Assembly (NCBI GenBank): GCA_964019135.1
Contig: OZ025253.1
Span: 40,164,548-40,228,547, forward strand
Origin: Arenicola marina
Lineage: Eukaryota > Annelida > Polychaeta > Arenicolidae
DNA: 64,000 nucleotides
Reading direction: 5' to 3'
Positions 26,001-33,917 of this stretch are shown piece by piece (positions within the stretch are counted from its first letter, which is position 1; the number at the start of each line of letters is the position of its first letter). A program made the translations under genes and the position numbers. The notes beneath the pieces are model-generated. The model searched no databases and was not told the origin of the DNA. It was given only the letters and a program-made list of their open reading frames with translations.

Positions 26001-29000
26001 CATGTATAATATATAATATCTCATGTATAATATATATGTGTTAATGATATTAATAATATACAATATATTAATTAATCATTGTGTCGCTTGGTCTCGTTAA
26101 TTTTGTTTGTTTGGTGTATGTTGGTAAATTTATCCAATCCGTATAGCTCGCAATTCAACAGCTAAAGCCATAAAGCTTCATCAAAAGATAGATTGGTAAA
26201 ATCGCTCAGTCGAGTTCGGTAATGGCATATGTAGTTCAAAGGTCAAGGTCACAGCGATTGTTCATAAAAAAAGTTAAGAACGCATATATCTCTAATAATA
26301 TCAGAGCTAGATATTTTGGATAAGTTTTAGAATATGCTACCCTTCAAGGTGCATGTTTTGGCTATTGTTTACGTTGTGACGCGTAATAATTATTTTCGAG
26401 TAAAATGAGGTAATACGTATTCGCGAGCTACACAGGGTGGATAAATTTACAAACATACACTAAACAAACAAGTGGACAAACATATAACCTAAACCAAGCG
26501 ACATAATGCAAAATATAAGACAAAAATAAATATAAGCTGACTATTTTGTCAGCATGCTGCAAGGAAATTCGGTTTCGCCTTTAGTACTGTTTGTATATTA
26601 TGGCCATATATATATTCTCTCATAACCGATGTGGAACCCGCAGCTTATGTCATATCAGCAGCCCTTGGCAACTAAATTATAGTTCCTTTTCCATGATCTT
26701 ACTGACCATATAATGCCGTGGTCCACCAACTTTGCCTCCTTATGTCTTCGCCCCCTCCCCCCACCCGACCGATCTTCCCTCTCTGCCGCCCCAAATTAAC
26801 CTCCCCTCGCTGCCCATTGACCCTCCCTGCCACCAGAGTCCCTCGGTTTCGGCGATCCAGTTAGTCTGGACATATTGCAGGGGAGAATCTAGGCGGGTTG
26901 CAACCCCTCCCTTGGCAACTTGAGCATGTACTGTAAACGTCGGGTTTTCCGAGCCCCTCCCCCCCCCCCCCCGGTTGCAAATTTTCAGAGAGCACCCCCG
27001 CCCCCGCCCGCTTTTTCAAACTCCTAGATCCGCCACTGTATGGCATCTAAATCATTCATCAATTGCGTCCAGAGGTCCACTGGCCTACTTTTGGCCCTAA
27101 AACACGTGGTGAATTAGACAATCCTTTCATGTTTCCCTTCCCTCCCTCCAGCTGGCGGACATCGTGGTGGCCCCGCTCACCATCACCTCGGAGCGGGAGG
27201 AGTTCGTGGACTTCACGAAGCCCTTCCTCGACATCGGCCTCGACGTGCTGCTGCCCAAGGAGAAGGAGGAGGTCGGCCTCTTCTCCTTCGTGGAGCCCTT
27301 CGACTTCACCACGTGGCTCACCCTGCTGGCCTGCACCTACCTCTGTGGCTTCGCCTCCAGCCTCTGCAGCTTCATCAGTCCCTTCGGCTACAGGGGGCGC
27401 TACACACAGCGTCTCGCCAAAGGGAGCCACAAGCACAGGGAGCGGAAAAGCGAGCTCAGTGCCCAGAACGGGGTGTGGTTCGCCATCTCCTCGCTGCTGA
27501 GTCAGGTGAGCGCAGTGGTCACCATCTCCTCGCTGCTGAGTCAGGTGAGCACAGTGGTCACCATCTCCTTGCTGCTGAGTCAGGTGAGCACAGTGGTCAC
27601 CATCTCCTCGCTGCTGAGTCAGGTGAGCGCAGTGCCCAGAACGGGGTGTGGGTCGCCATCTGCTCGCTGCTGAGTCAAGTGAGCTCAGTGCCCAGAACGG
27701 GGTGTGGTTCGCCATCTCCTCGCTGCTGAGTCAGGTGAGCTCAGTGCCCAGAACGGAGTGTGGTTCGCCATCTTCTCGCTGCTGAGTCAGCTGAGCGTGG
27801 TGCCCAGAACGGGGTGTGGGTTCGCCATCTCCTCGCTGCTGAGTCAGGTGAGCTCAGTGCCCAGAACGGGGTGTGGGTTCGCCATCTCCTCGCTGCTGAG
27901 TCAGGTAAGCTCAGTGCCCAGAACGGGGTGGTTCGCCATCTCCTCGCTGCTGATTCAGGTGAGCGCAGTGCCCAGAACGAGGTGTGGTTCACCATCTCCT
28001 CGCTGCTGAGTCAGGTGAGCTCAGTGCCCAGAACGGGGTGGTTCGCCATCTCCTCGCTGCTGATTCAGGTGAGCGCAGTGCCCAGAACGAGGTGTGGTTC
28101 ACCATCTCCTCGCTGCTGAGTCAGGTGAGCTCAGTGCCCAGAACGGGGTGTGGGTTCGCCATCTCCTCGCTGCTGAGTCAGGTGAGCACAGTGCCCAGAA
28201 CGGGGTGTGGGTCGCCATCTCCTCGCTGCTGAGTCAGGTGAGCACAGTGGTCACCATCTCCTCGCTGCTGAGTCAGGTGAGCACAGTGGTCACCATCTCC
28301 TCGCTGCTGAGTCAGGTGAGCGCAGTGCCCATGCAGACTAGGGCACATATGCCTATTTGTCGTCCCTACGGCCAGCCTGGGTCCCTCATATCAGTGAAGT
28401 CGGATCGAACCACAGTTTAAAAAGCGAAAAATGTAATTCATGGATCTTTGTATAACATAGCAATACGGTATTTTCTTAACGTTTTAAAAACAATTACGCG
28501 AAATTTTAATTCACCCAATGAAGACACTATAATATGGCACAAGCGTTCATTTGGATGATGTCGTGGACAGGTGACACTTGAGAAGTGTACCTACTTGATG
28601 ATCACGAGACGTCATGGACATGAATAACTAGTACCTGCAAAATATATGAGGACCTTTTTTTCACTGGCAGGGTCCCTCGACCACCCCGGTGTCCCTCTCG
28701 GGTCGCCTGGTAGCCGGCTTCTGGTGGGGTCTGGTTACCATCATCACCGCCACCTACACAGCCAACCTGACCGCCTACCTCACCGTGGAGAGAATGGACA
28801 CCGGTCAGTGGACGAAACTCCATCAGCGTTACTCTTCATTTCGCCGCCGAATTCCGTATCCCATGAAACACAATGGCGCCCTGCCCTCTAGTAGCCGATC
28901 CATCTAAAGTCCTACATGTTTTGTCCTCCCTGCGTCAGCTGTGATGCAATTAGAGTTGCATTTACTATAATACACCGCGGTCCGAACCATAAGAAAAAGA

Positions 29001-32000
29001 AAGATCTACATTCAATACACAATTTCGTCCGTTCTAAAATTCTGGATGAAGGAGTAATTAATACCCCATCTGCCACCAGCGGGTACACAGGCCTTGAATT
29101 TATAATCTGATGGATTAACTAGTATACACATACGATCCTGAACTTTTTATTACCATGATGGTTTAAGTCCTGCCGTTCTTCCTACCCACCTTTTTTCTAC
29201 ACTACAAGAACAAACAATAACATGAATGTCGTGATTAAAGTTTGCAAAGAGTAAGGTTATCCCGGAAATAGGGCCCCTTTGTATCTTTCATTGTTGCGAC
29301 ATCCTCTTAAACCGCAAGAACTAGACTACCGTGAAACCGCCGATGTGCGTTCATGCGCTGTGCAGTTGCAGGCCCTAAGAGGCCGGCCACCTTGACTACG
29401 GTAGAACCGCCGATGCGCGTTCATGCGGTGTGCAGTTGCAGACCCTAACAGGCCGGCCATCTTGTATACCGTAGAACCGCCGATGCGCGTTCATGCGGTG
29501 TGCAGTTGCAGGCCCTAAGAGGCCGGCCATCTTGATTACCGTAGAACCGCCGTTGCGCGTTCATGCGGTGTGCAGTTGCTGATCCTAAGAGGCCGGCCAT
29601 CCTGACTACCGTAGAACCGCCGTTGCGTGTTCATGCGGTGTGCATGTGCAGGACCAGGAAGCCCACCGTTTGGTTATTTATAGAAGCGCGGTTCTACGGT
29701 ACTCAGGTGGCGGTCTTTCCGCGACCTGCGAGCTGCTACGCAATACAACGCAACGGCGATTTTTGTAAGACATTTACTGTAACTCATATCGCTTACAAAG
29801 GCGTCCTATACTAAATCACGCTTTCAGGAATTTCCTCGATCTACGACCTGGCATCACAGACGGCGATACAGTATGGCACTGTCAAGGATTCCTCTATTGA
29901 TACGTTCCTGAAATCGGCAGCTATCGATCCGTTTCCAAAGATGAGCCAGTTCATTGCTACCATGGGAACCAACGTGCCAAATACGTCAGAGGGCATACGG
30001 CGCGTTCGTGAGGTAGCCTTACATCCAGGTCAGTGAACGTGACACGGGTGCAGACAACTGTTTATTGCATAGGCTTACCCAATGAATCTCAGAGATATCG
30101 TTCGTTATTAAACCACACAGCATGTTAGTTTAGTTTAGTTCTACAATGTATGATATAAACAATGACTTCGAATTTGTCAATTTAAACACCCTTGAAGGTC
30201 ACACTACAAGGTGCGAATCTAGGATTTGGGGAAAAAAAGGGGAGGTGGAGATGGGGGCGGGATGTGGATGTCAGTATGGGTGGGATGAACTCTTAAAAAT
30301 ATATTAAACCGAGGGATATGTTAGGCTCTCCGAAACTAGAGCTTGCCACGAAATTGATGCAATTTACAACAAAATCGGCCATCCACTCTCAAACATAGGG
30401 AGTAGGGGGGAGAGCTGGATCGGCCGATGACGACCTAGCACTGTACCCTGTCACTCTCACTGTACATACGCGGTCAATTAATTAAAGCTGCGAATCGAAC
30501 TTTTCCCCGCCAGGTGACGTATATATCAAACTTTGCGGAAAACGCGATTGTTTCCTTCTATGAATTCAGAAACTTAATAAACATCGCCGTTCCGGCAGTG
30601 ATGTGAGAAACATGTTTATCCCGGGACACCATAGAACTTTGTCGCGGCAATGCTACGTATAACAAAGCATCGCAAAGCACACAAACTGATGACGTTTACC
30701 ACTCAGTTGAAAACATGTGGTACATCTATATCACAGCAAGGCTGAGAGACTCTTTTGAGCAGTCTGGTATGCATGGAATATAGTAAAAGAATTGTTGGAT
30801 GATTCAAGGACTGATGCTTAGTTGTATTGTCACCTCTTTAGTTTTGTCGAGAAAGAGCTCGATATGCAACTTTAACTAATTAAACGTTAACGTTATTTAT
30901 ACCTAGTGAAACGTGGCTTCCATCTCAGCAAGTAGCCTAGCCGCAAGAATTACTTTGATCCAACATGCCACGTAATTTGATTCCAGAAGAGCCGAAGTAC
31001 GCCCTGATCTTTGACTCCGTTGTGCTGGACTTCGCCTCCCGGAACGAACCATGCGTGACGCGGACCATGGGGGATCTCTTCCGGAAGCAGGGATACGGAC
31101 TCGCGCTCCGGAAGCATTCTCCGTACACGGCGCTTTTCAGCAGCGTGATCCTGGAGATGCGGGAGAAGGGACTGATGGAGGCGCTCTACAACAACTGGAT
31201 CTCTGGATCGTGCTCAACCAGCTTAGGTCAGCCACCGTGATCCCGATACCATATATCTCTGGTCCCTGTGACAGCAGCTTAGGTCAGCCACTATGCTCCT
31301 GATACAATATATCTCTGATCCTTGTGGCAGCGGCTTTGGACAGCCGCTATGGTCCTGATGCCCTAATATTTCTGGTCCCTGGGACAACGGCTTAGATCAG
31401 CCACTATGATATTGATAGCATATATCTGGTTCCTGTGACATACGGATACTAGACCCTGGATATTAGACAGTTCGGACCACCCCGCCCCCCGTCCCCTCGC
31501 CTCCTCCATCAGCATGGTATAGTAATGCTCCACTAAGCACCAGGATCTTGTATAATAGTGTCCCCCTCTTCCACCAGGGTATTATATAATAGTGCCCCCC
31601 CCTCCACCCGCCACCACCACCCGCCCGGATTCCTTACTTGCGATTTGTTCTCCTCTCACAGAGGCGTCAACGAGTCAGGTGACCATTTGGCGCCTCGCCG
31701 GGATCTTCATCCTGTTCGGAGCCGGCATCGTCGTCGCCTTCGCCTCCATACCCATCGAGTACGGCGTGGCGGCCTACCGTGACGTCATCATGGACAAGAT
31801 GAAAGGGGTAAGTGTGACGTCATTACGGAAACGATGAAAGGGATAAGTGTGACGTCATCATGGACAAGATAAAACTGGTAAGTGTCGTCGCCCTCGCCTC
31901 CATATCAATCGAGTACGGTGTGGCGGTGTACCGTGACGTCATCATGGACAAGACGAAAGGGGTAAGTGTGACGTCATCATGGACAAGATGAAAGGGGTAA

Positions 32001-33277
32001 GTGTCGTCGCCCTCGCCTCCATATCCATCAAGTACGGTGTGGCGGTGTACCGTGACGTCATCATGGACAAGATGAAAGGGGTAAGTGTGACGTCATCATG
32101 GACAAGATGAATAGGGTAAGTGTGACGTCAGCAAGGACAAGATAAAATGGGTAAGTGTGACGTCATCATGGACAAGATGAAAGGGTTTCTCGTAGATAAT
32201 AGAAGTGCAACGGGTAAGCGTAACTTCCTCGTAGATAAGAGACCATCGTTAGCGCTTTGCCGTGACGTCATCACGGAAACGATGAAAGGGATAAGTGTGA
32301 CGTCATCATGGACAAGATGAAACTGGTGAGTGTCGTCGCCCTCGCGTCCATATCCACCGAGTACGTTGTGGCGGCCTAGATGAAAGGGGTAAGTGTAACG
32401 TCATCACGGACAAGATGAATAGGGTAAGCGTGACGTCAGCAAAGACAAGATGAAATGGGTACGTGTGGCGTCATCATAGACAAGATGAAAGGGGTTAGTG
32501 TGACGTCATCGTGATAAAACGCAAATGGTAAGTGCGCTGTCATCATAGAGAAGTGCAACGGGTAAGCTTCCTCGTAGAAAAAAGAGACCCTCGTTGGCGC
32601 TTTGCCGTCCATTTAAACAAGAAAGGATTCTTGATTCTTATTGAGCTAATGAACTATATTATTTGCTAAAGGTTGTTTTCTTGTGTAGACCTTTCCTGTT
32701 TTCTTATTTGTGAAATAAAATAAGCTTAAGCCAACATGTTTTTTTTTGTCCCTCGTAGAAAAAATCCAACTGGTGTCAACACCTGCAGCGGCGCCTGCGC
32801 ACGACTCTTACCGACATCCGGGAAACGATTTGCTTCCATCGCTCGTGGGCCAACGCCTACCACGTGACGACGCACCACACGAAGCCCCAGACCAACGGGC
32901 GGCTGTCCACCGCCTTCAACTGGTCCTGGCCACATCGAGGCTCGCAGTGGTCCAAAACGAGGCGGAAAGGCGCCTCCTCTTTTAGCGATACAAACGGCAA
33001 TCAAGCGGAACCGGAAGTGAAGGATAATCCCGTGTTTAATACCGAGGAACACTTGTTGTATTTGTGTCGGACAGCTAATATCGCCCTCAACGGCCGCCGA
33101 GAAGGGTCTGTGCAAACCACGAGGAGGCATAGCCCGTTCCGGGACCAGGCTTCGGGTATTTCCGGTCCAGTCAGTGACGAGGACACTGCGCATGCTGCCT
33201 ACAGCGACCCTGAATGCGCGGAATACTCAGGCTCAGCTTCCCCATCTAGTTACAACGGTCGTTTCACGGCGCTATGA
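13911..33277 (+). CDS. Ionotropic glutamate receptor subunit, non-NMDA-like, complete 16-exon gene
   Basis: Joined exons 13911-14019, 14391-14561, 15894-16063, 17074-17311, 18121-18275, 19623-19733, 23049-23216, 23958-24062, 24392-24526, 25707-25910, 27152-27505, 28671-28803, 29828-30028, 30987-31226, 31662-31807 and 32759-33277 give 3159 nt in one frame: 1052 aa plus stop. Order: signal peptide (about 1-29), amino-terminal domain (37-about 430), S1 (about 445-570), M1 (about 575-597), re-entrant pore loop (627-640), M3 (about 653-677, with TYTANLTAYLTVERM for the canonical SYTANLAAFLTVERM), S2, M4 (about 840-860), and a long cytoplasmic tail (881-1052). S1 has PLTITSER, whose arginine (R537) is the family's ligand alpha-carboxylate contact. 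S706/S707 match the gamma-carboxylate pair. D761 replaces the glutamate usual in AMPA/kainate receptors. C774 and C827 match the S2 disulfide. By family it is a plasma-membrane ligand-gated cation channel. The subfamily (Epsilon or AMPA/kainate/delta/phi group) and the ligand are unresolved. It is longer than the usual 850-950 aa because of the tail. Confidence 0.93.
14391..14561 (+). CDS. iGluR exon 2 (start of amino-terminal domain)
   Basis: Acceptor ctctag, donor gtgagt, phases 1 and 1. It encodes IGSLFTEYGEG, the usual first beta strand of an iGluR amino-terminal domain, and continues to residue 93. Confidence 0.9.
14588..14965 (+). mobile_element. TTAA-flanked MITE, copy B (iGluR intron 2)
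   Basis: Starts TTAAAGCAATATACTTACAT and ends AATATATTGCTTT. The final TTAA is altered to TTTG. Same strand as copies A and D. Confidence 0.78.
15019..15200 (+). repeat. tRNA-derived SINE (iGluR intron 2)
   Basis: A tRNA-like head with B-box GGGTTCGAACCCTG (15071-15084) is followed by a non-tRNA body to about 15200. Confidence 0.5.
15640..15860. repeat. AT-rich tandem repeat (iGluR intron 2)
   Basis: Units of ttttcctaaattatattata and tatt, about 25-28 bp, eight or so copies, ending just before exon 3. Confidence 0.8.
15894..16063 (+). CDS. iGluR exon 3 (amino-terminal domain)
   Basis: Acceptor cttccag, donor gtgtgt. It encodes GVVAIVGPGRSST and HIPQVAPFATDPDL, typical periplasmic-binding-like ATD segments (residues 94-150). 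Confidence 0.92.
16064..17073. other. iGluR intron 3
   Basis: AT-rich, no repeat family or coding signal recognised. Confidence 0.5.
17074..17311 (+). CDS. iGluR exon 4 (amino-terminal domain)
   Basis: Acceptor ttgcag, donor gtagga, phases 0 and 1. It encodes LVRTYGWTHMSILYSDTDYG, the ATD hinge region in which family members read YGW...ILY. Confidence 0.92.
18121..18275 (+). CDS. iGluR exon 5 (amino-terminal domain)
   Basis: Acceptor cgccag, donor gtgagt, phases 1 and 0. It encodes GVRVVILNA and AWIGTDGI, matching the lobe-2 strands of the ATD (residues to 281). Confidence 0.9.
18415..18590. repeat. Degenerate 37-40-bp tandem repeat (iGluR intron 5)
   Basis: Four to five copies containing catgtc-ttaggtcgaga. 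Rest of intron 5 (to 19622): nothing recognised. Confidence 0.5.
19623..19733 (+). CDS. iGluR exon 6 (amino-terminal domain)
   Basis: Acceptor tttgtag, donor gtgagt, 37 codons in phase 0. It encodes YEGLIGTTPASED followed by a basic helix. Intron 6 is 3.3 kb, so a small skipped exon cannot be excluded, although the phases join directly. Confidence 0.85.
20136..20283. mobile_element. Short MITE with GGGCGGATCCA inverted ends
   Basis: About 148 bases bounded by GGGCGGATCCA (20136-20146) and TGGATCCGCCC (20270-20280). The interior is C-rich. A related end occurs at about 5686 (aggggcggatccag), and a diverged pair at about 26878-27035. Confidence 0.55.
20575..21385 (+). pseudogene. Possible decayed viral capsid-like fragment in iGluR intron 6
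   Basis: An intact 105-codon ORF (21071-21385) and a same-strand open stretch (about 20575-20775), separated by stops, do not look like host or LINE coding sequence. The ORF contains LGARLQDIDPPLL and is rich in proline, asparagine and tyrosine. It faintly resembles the C-terminal part of a parvovirus-type capsid protein, which I cannot confirm. If so, it is an endogenous viral relic, broken by several stops between the two parts and without a replicase. It could instead be an unknown transposon ORF. Confidence 0.28.
21390..22760. other. iGluR intron 6, right part
   Basis: Low-complexity C run at about 21952-21966. No coding signal. A 19-base inverted match to 20458-20476 lies at 22762-22780. 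Confidence 0.4.
23049..23216 (+). CDS. iGluR exon 7 (amino-terminal domain)
   Basis: Acceptor accccag, preceded by a long C run as its pyrimidine tract; donor gtaaag; 56 codons. It encodes LALADSLLAVAYAL, the ATD helix that reads Y-D-A-V in relatives, and ends at DYIRQ (residue 374). Confidence 0.88.
23467..23834 (-). mobile_element. TTAA-flanked MITE, copy C (iGluR intron 7)
   Basis: Reverse orientation, with TTAA at both ends and terminal inverted repeats AGCAATATA / TATATTGCT. Contains the same tcgacatcacac and GCGCGC interior blocks. Confidence 0.8.
23958..24062 (+). CDS. iGluR exon 8 (end of amino-terminal domain)
   Basis: Acceptor cttccag, donor gtgtga. It encodes GVRTHIRFTDDRYPVFRNYD, which resembles the family stretch G-x-G-x-x-F-D-x-x-G-x-R, then reaches residue 409. 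Confidence 0.88.
24392..24526 (+). CDS. iGluR exon 9 (ATD to S1 linker)
   Basis: Acceptor tcgccag, donor gtaagt. It encodes IGSWNYDSKAM, the conserved V/I-G-x-W strand, then FNVVTIL, the first strand of the ligand-binding S1 segment (ends at residue 454). Confidence 0.9.
24580..24820 (+). mobile_element. LINE ORF2 C-terminal fragment
   Basis: A 74-codon ORF (24589-24813) reads ERFYVAWLKSIRCIFNLEP, then THSRYIHLLCGERPVQ and an RF-MMFF motif. This is the conserved tail found after reverse transcriptase in non-LTR retrotransposons (A-W-R-K-x-x-R-x-x-x-x-L-P-x-x-T-H). No reverse transcriptase core is present, so it is a 5'-truncated dead copy. It sits in iGluR intron 9. Confidence 0.65.
25707..25910 (+). 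CDS. iGluR exon 10 (S1 ligand-binding half)
   Basis: Acceptor gaacag, donor gtgagt, 68 codons. It starts with EEPFL, the conserved E-x-P-F after the first S1 strand, and includes GFTVQLLQEL, equivalent to G-Y-x-V-D-L in relatives, then WNGMVGEIING. Confidence 0.93.
25911..27151. other. iGluR intron 10
   Basis: Begins with AT-dinucleotide-rich sequence (25915-26080) and includes a C-rich stretch and diverged GGGCGGATCCA-type ends (about 26878-27035). No coding signal. Confidence 0.4.
27152..27505 (+). CDS. iGluR exon 11 (S1 end, M1, pore loop)
   Basis: 118 codons in phase 0, residues 523-640. It encodes PLTITSER, then DFTKPF, M1 (about 575-597) and the pore loop NGVWFAISSLLSQ. Aligned to the AMPA FMQQG motif, the Q/R/N site is serine (S639), followed by Q640. 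The last 50 or so bases and the donor form the first unit of the minisatellite that fills the next 800 bases, so several donors compete downstream. I chose the first because it joins exon 12 cleanly. Confidence 0.93.
27455..28325 (+). repeat. Minisatellite duplicating the iGluR exon 11 end and donor
   Basis: About 17 units, long (about 55-57 bp) or short (39 bp). Each contains the exon's cctcgctgctgagtcag followed, in nearly all, by gtgag or gtaag. Unit 1 is the true exon end (27505). Confidence 0.93.
28671..28803 (+). CDS. iGluR exon 12 (pore exit and M3 gate)
   Basis: Acceptor tggcag, donor gtcagt, phases 0 and 1, residues 641-684. It encodes VSLSGRLVAGFWWG and the gate motif TYTANLTAYLTVERM. 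The threonine and tyrosine substitutions in the normally near-invariant SYTANLAAF are unusual. Confidence 0.95.
29324..29690. repeat. 70-bp minisatellite (iGluR intron 12)
   Basis: Five copies containing ccgtagaaccgccgatgcgc, gttcatgcggtgtgcagttg and aagaggccggccatctt. The last is partial. Confidence 0.85.
29828..30028 (+). CDS. iGluR exon 13 (S2, first part)
   Basis: Acceptor tttcag, donor gtcagt, phases 1 and 1. It encodes ISSIYDLASQTAIQYGTV, then the SS pair at 706-707 and TSEGIRRVREV, all S2 landmarks. Confidence 0.93.
30029..30986. other. iGluR intron 13
   Basis: Purine-rich stretch at 30228-30280; otherwise nothing recognised. Confidence 0.4.
30987..31226 (+). CDS. iGluR exon 14 (S2, second part)
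   Basis: Acceptor ttccag, donor gtcagc, phases 1 and 1, residues 752-831. It encodes ALIFDSV (ligand amino-group contact D761), QGYGLALRKHSPY and KGLMEALYNNW, plus both S2 cysteines. The exon end is copied about three more times downstream. Confidence 0.94.
31200..31445 (+). repeat. Minisatellite duplicating the iGluR exon 14 end and donor
   Basis: About four units of 56 bp containing cagcttag then gtcagcca. Units 3 and 4 have lost the GT (ggac, gatc). Unit 1 is the genuine exon end at 31226. Confidence 0.75.
31662..31807 (+). CDS. iGluR exon 15 (M4)
   Basis: Acceptor ctcacag, donor gtaagt, phases 1 and 0. It encodes the fourth membrane helix (WRLAGIFILFGAGIVVAFA) and the start of the cytoplasmic tail. 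Its 3' end and donor seed a minisatellite reaching about 32560. Confidence 0.92.
31770..32560 (+). repeat. Minisatellite duplicating the iGluR exon 15 end and donor, rich in CRE sites
   Basis: Short units of about 35 bp (gtaagtgtgacgtcatcatg, gacaagatgaaaggg) with larger units that also copy gtcgtcgcc-tcgcctccata from the M4 coding part. Includes 13 exact TGACGTCA sites, one of them in exon 15. Confidence 0.9.
32759..33277 (+). CDS. iGluR exon 16 (cytoplasmic tail and stop)
   Basis: Acceptor ctcgtag behind a T-rich tract, 172 codons plus TGA. It encodes a hydrophilic, arginine-rich then Ser/Thr-rich tail with no recognised domain. This tail accounts for the subunit's extra length. Confidence 0.88.
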   Translation, partial: KKSNWCQHLQRRLRTTLTDIRETICFHRSWANAYHVTTHHTKPQTNGRLSTAFNWSWPHRGSQWSKTRRKGASSFSDTNGNQAEPEVKDNPVFNTEEHLLYLCRTANIALNGRREGSVQTTRRHSPFRDQASGISGPVSDEDTAHAAYSDPECAEYSGSASPSSYNGRFTAL

Positions 33278-33628
33278 CAAACAATCTGTGAAATACTGCA
33301 AACAGACATCACCATTTTTCGATTTTTCGATTTTTCGAATAACGGTGTCACTGTCGGATCTTCGACAAACAATTATGAAATTGTCTGTATCAAAATTTGT
33401 AAGCCAGTGTCGGGTGTAAATTTTCAAAAGCAACAATTTAACGTGTCACCATTTAGCCTTCCAGACACCTATTGGCCTAACAGTACGGTGTAGTTGCTGG
33501 TTCCAACTTTTCGGTAGAGGCCCACGCGCTATAATTTCGGGAAAGCTCGGTTTTAAAGCAATCATATTAATTAGACTGCCTCGATCGCTGTCCTCGACAA
33601 ACACGTAGATGGCGCTACAAGCCTTCCC

Positions 33629-33760
33629 TGTTACGTAGGTTGGCGGGCTGAACTGCAGACCAAACTGTCGTGGGTTCGCACCCTGGTAGCTACATCTGAG
33701 GCATGTTTCACTCTGCCTTATTTGCTTGCGTGTTGAGGCCCAATACCGCCTCTGTGTGGA
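33629..33760 (+). repeat. tRNA-derived SINE downstream of the iGluR gene
   Basis: Head ttggcgggctgaactgcaga with B-box-like GGGTTCGCACCC, then a body ending near the ccgcctctgtgtggac block. Otherwise 33278-36300 is AT-rich with no gene recognised. Confidence 0.45.
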
Positions 33761-33911
33761 CGAAATGGTCTAAATCATCACCATTGCATTCACTAATCGT
33801 CAGGAAGTGATCCATCAACAAATTATCCATTGCATTATACCTGACTACGCAAGATCGACACATACAGTATTGTCTGCTGCAGGAAGAGGCGTTCATTTCT
33901 ACACATTGATC

Positions 33912-33917
33912 AATAAA
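33912..33917 (+). terminator. Candidate polyadenylation signal of the iGluR gene
   Basis: First AATAAA I found after the stop codon, 635 bases downstream. Another lies at 34433. Choice is uncertain without 3' reads. Confidence 0.3.

Noticed and set aside
27152..28325. CRISPR-like array
   Set aside because: Units are contiguous with no unique spacers, and the genome is eukaryotic.
27704..28420. Several overlapping 80-140-codon ORFs
   Set aside because: Frame-shifted readings of the duplicated exon 11 end; not independent genes.
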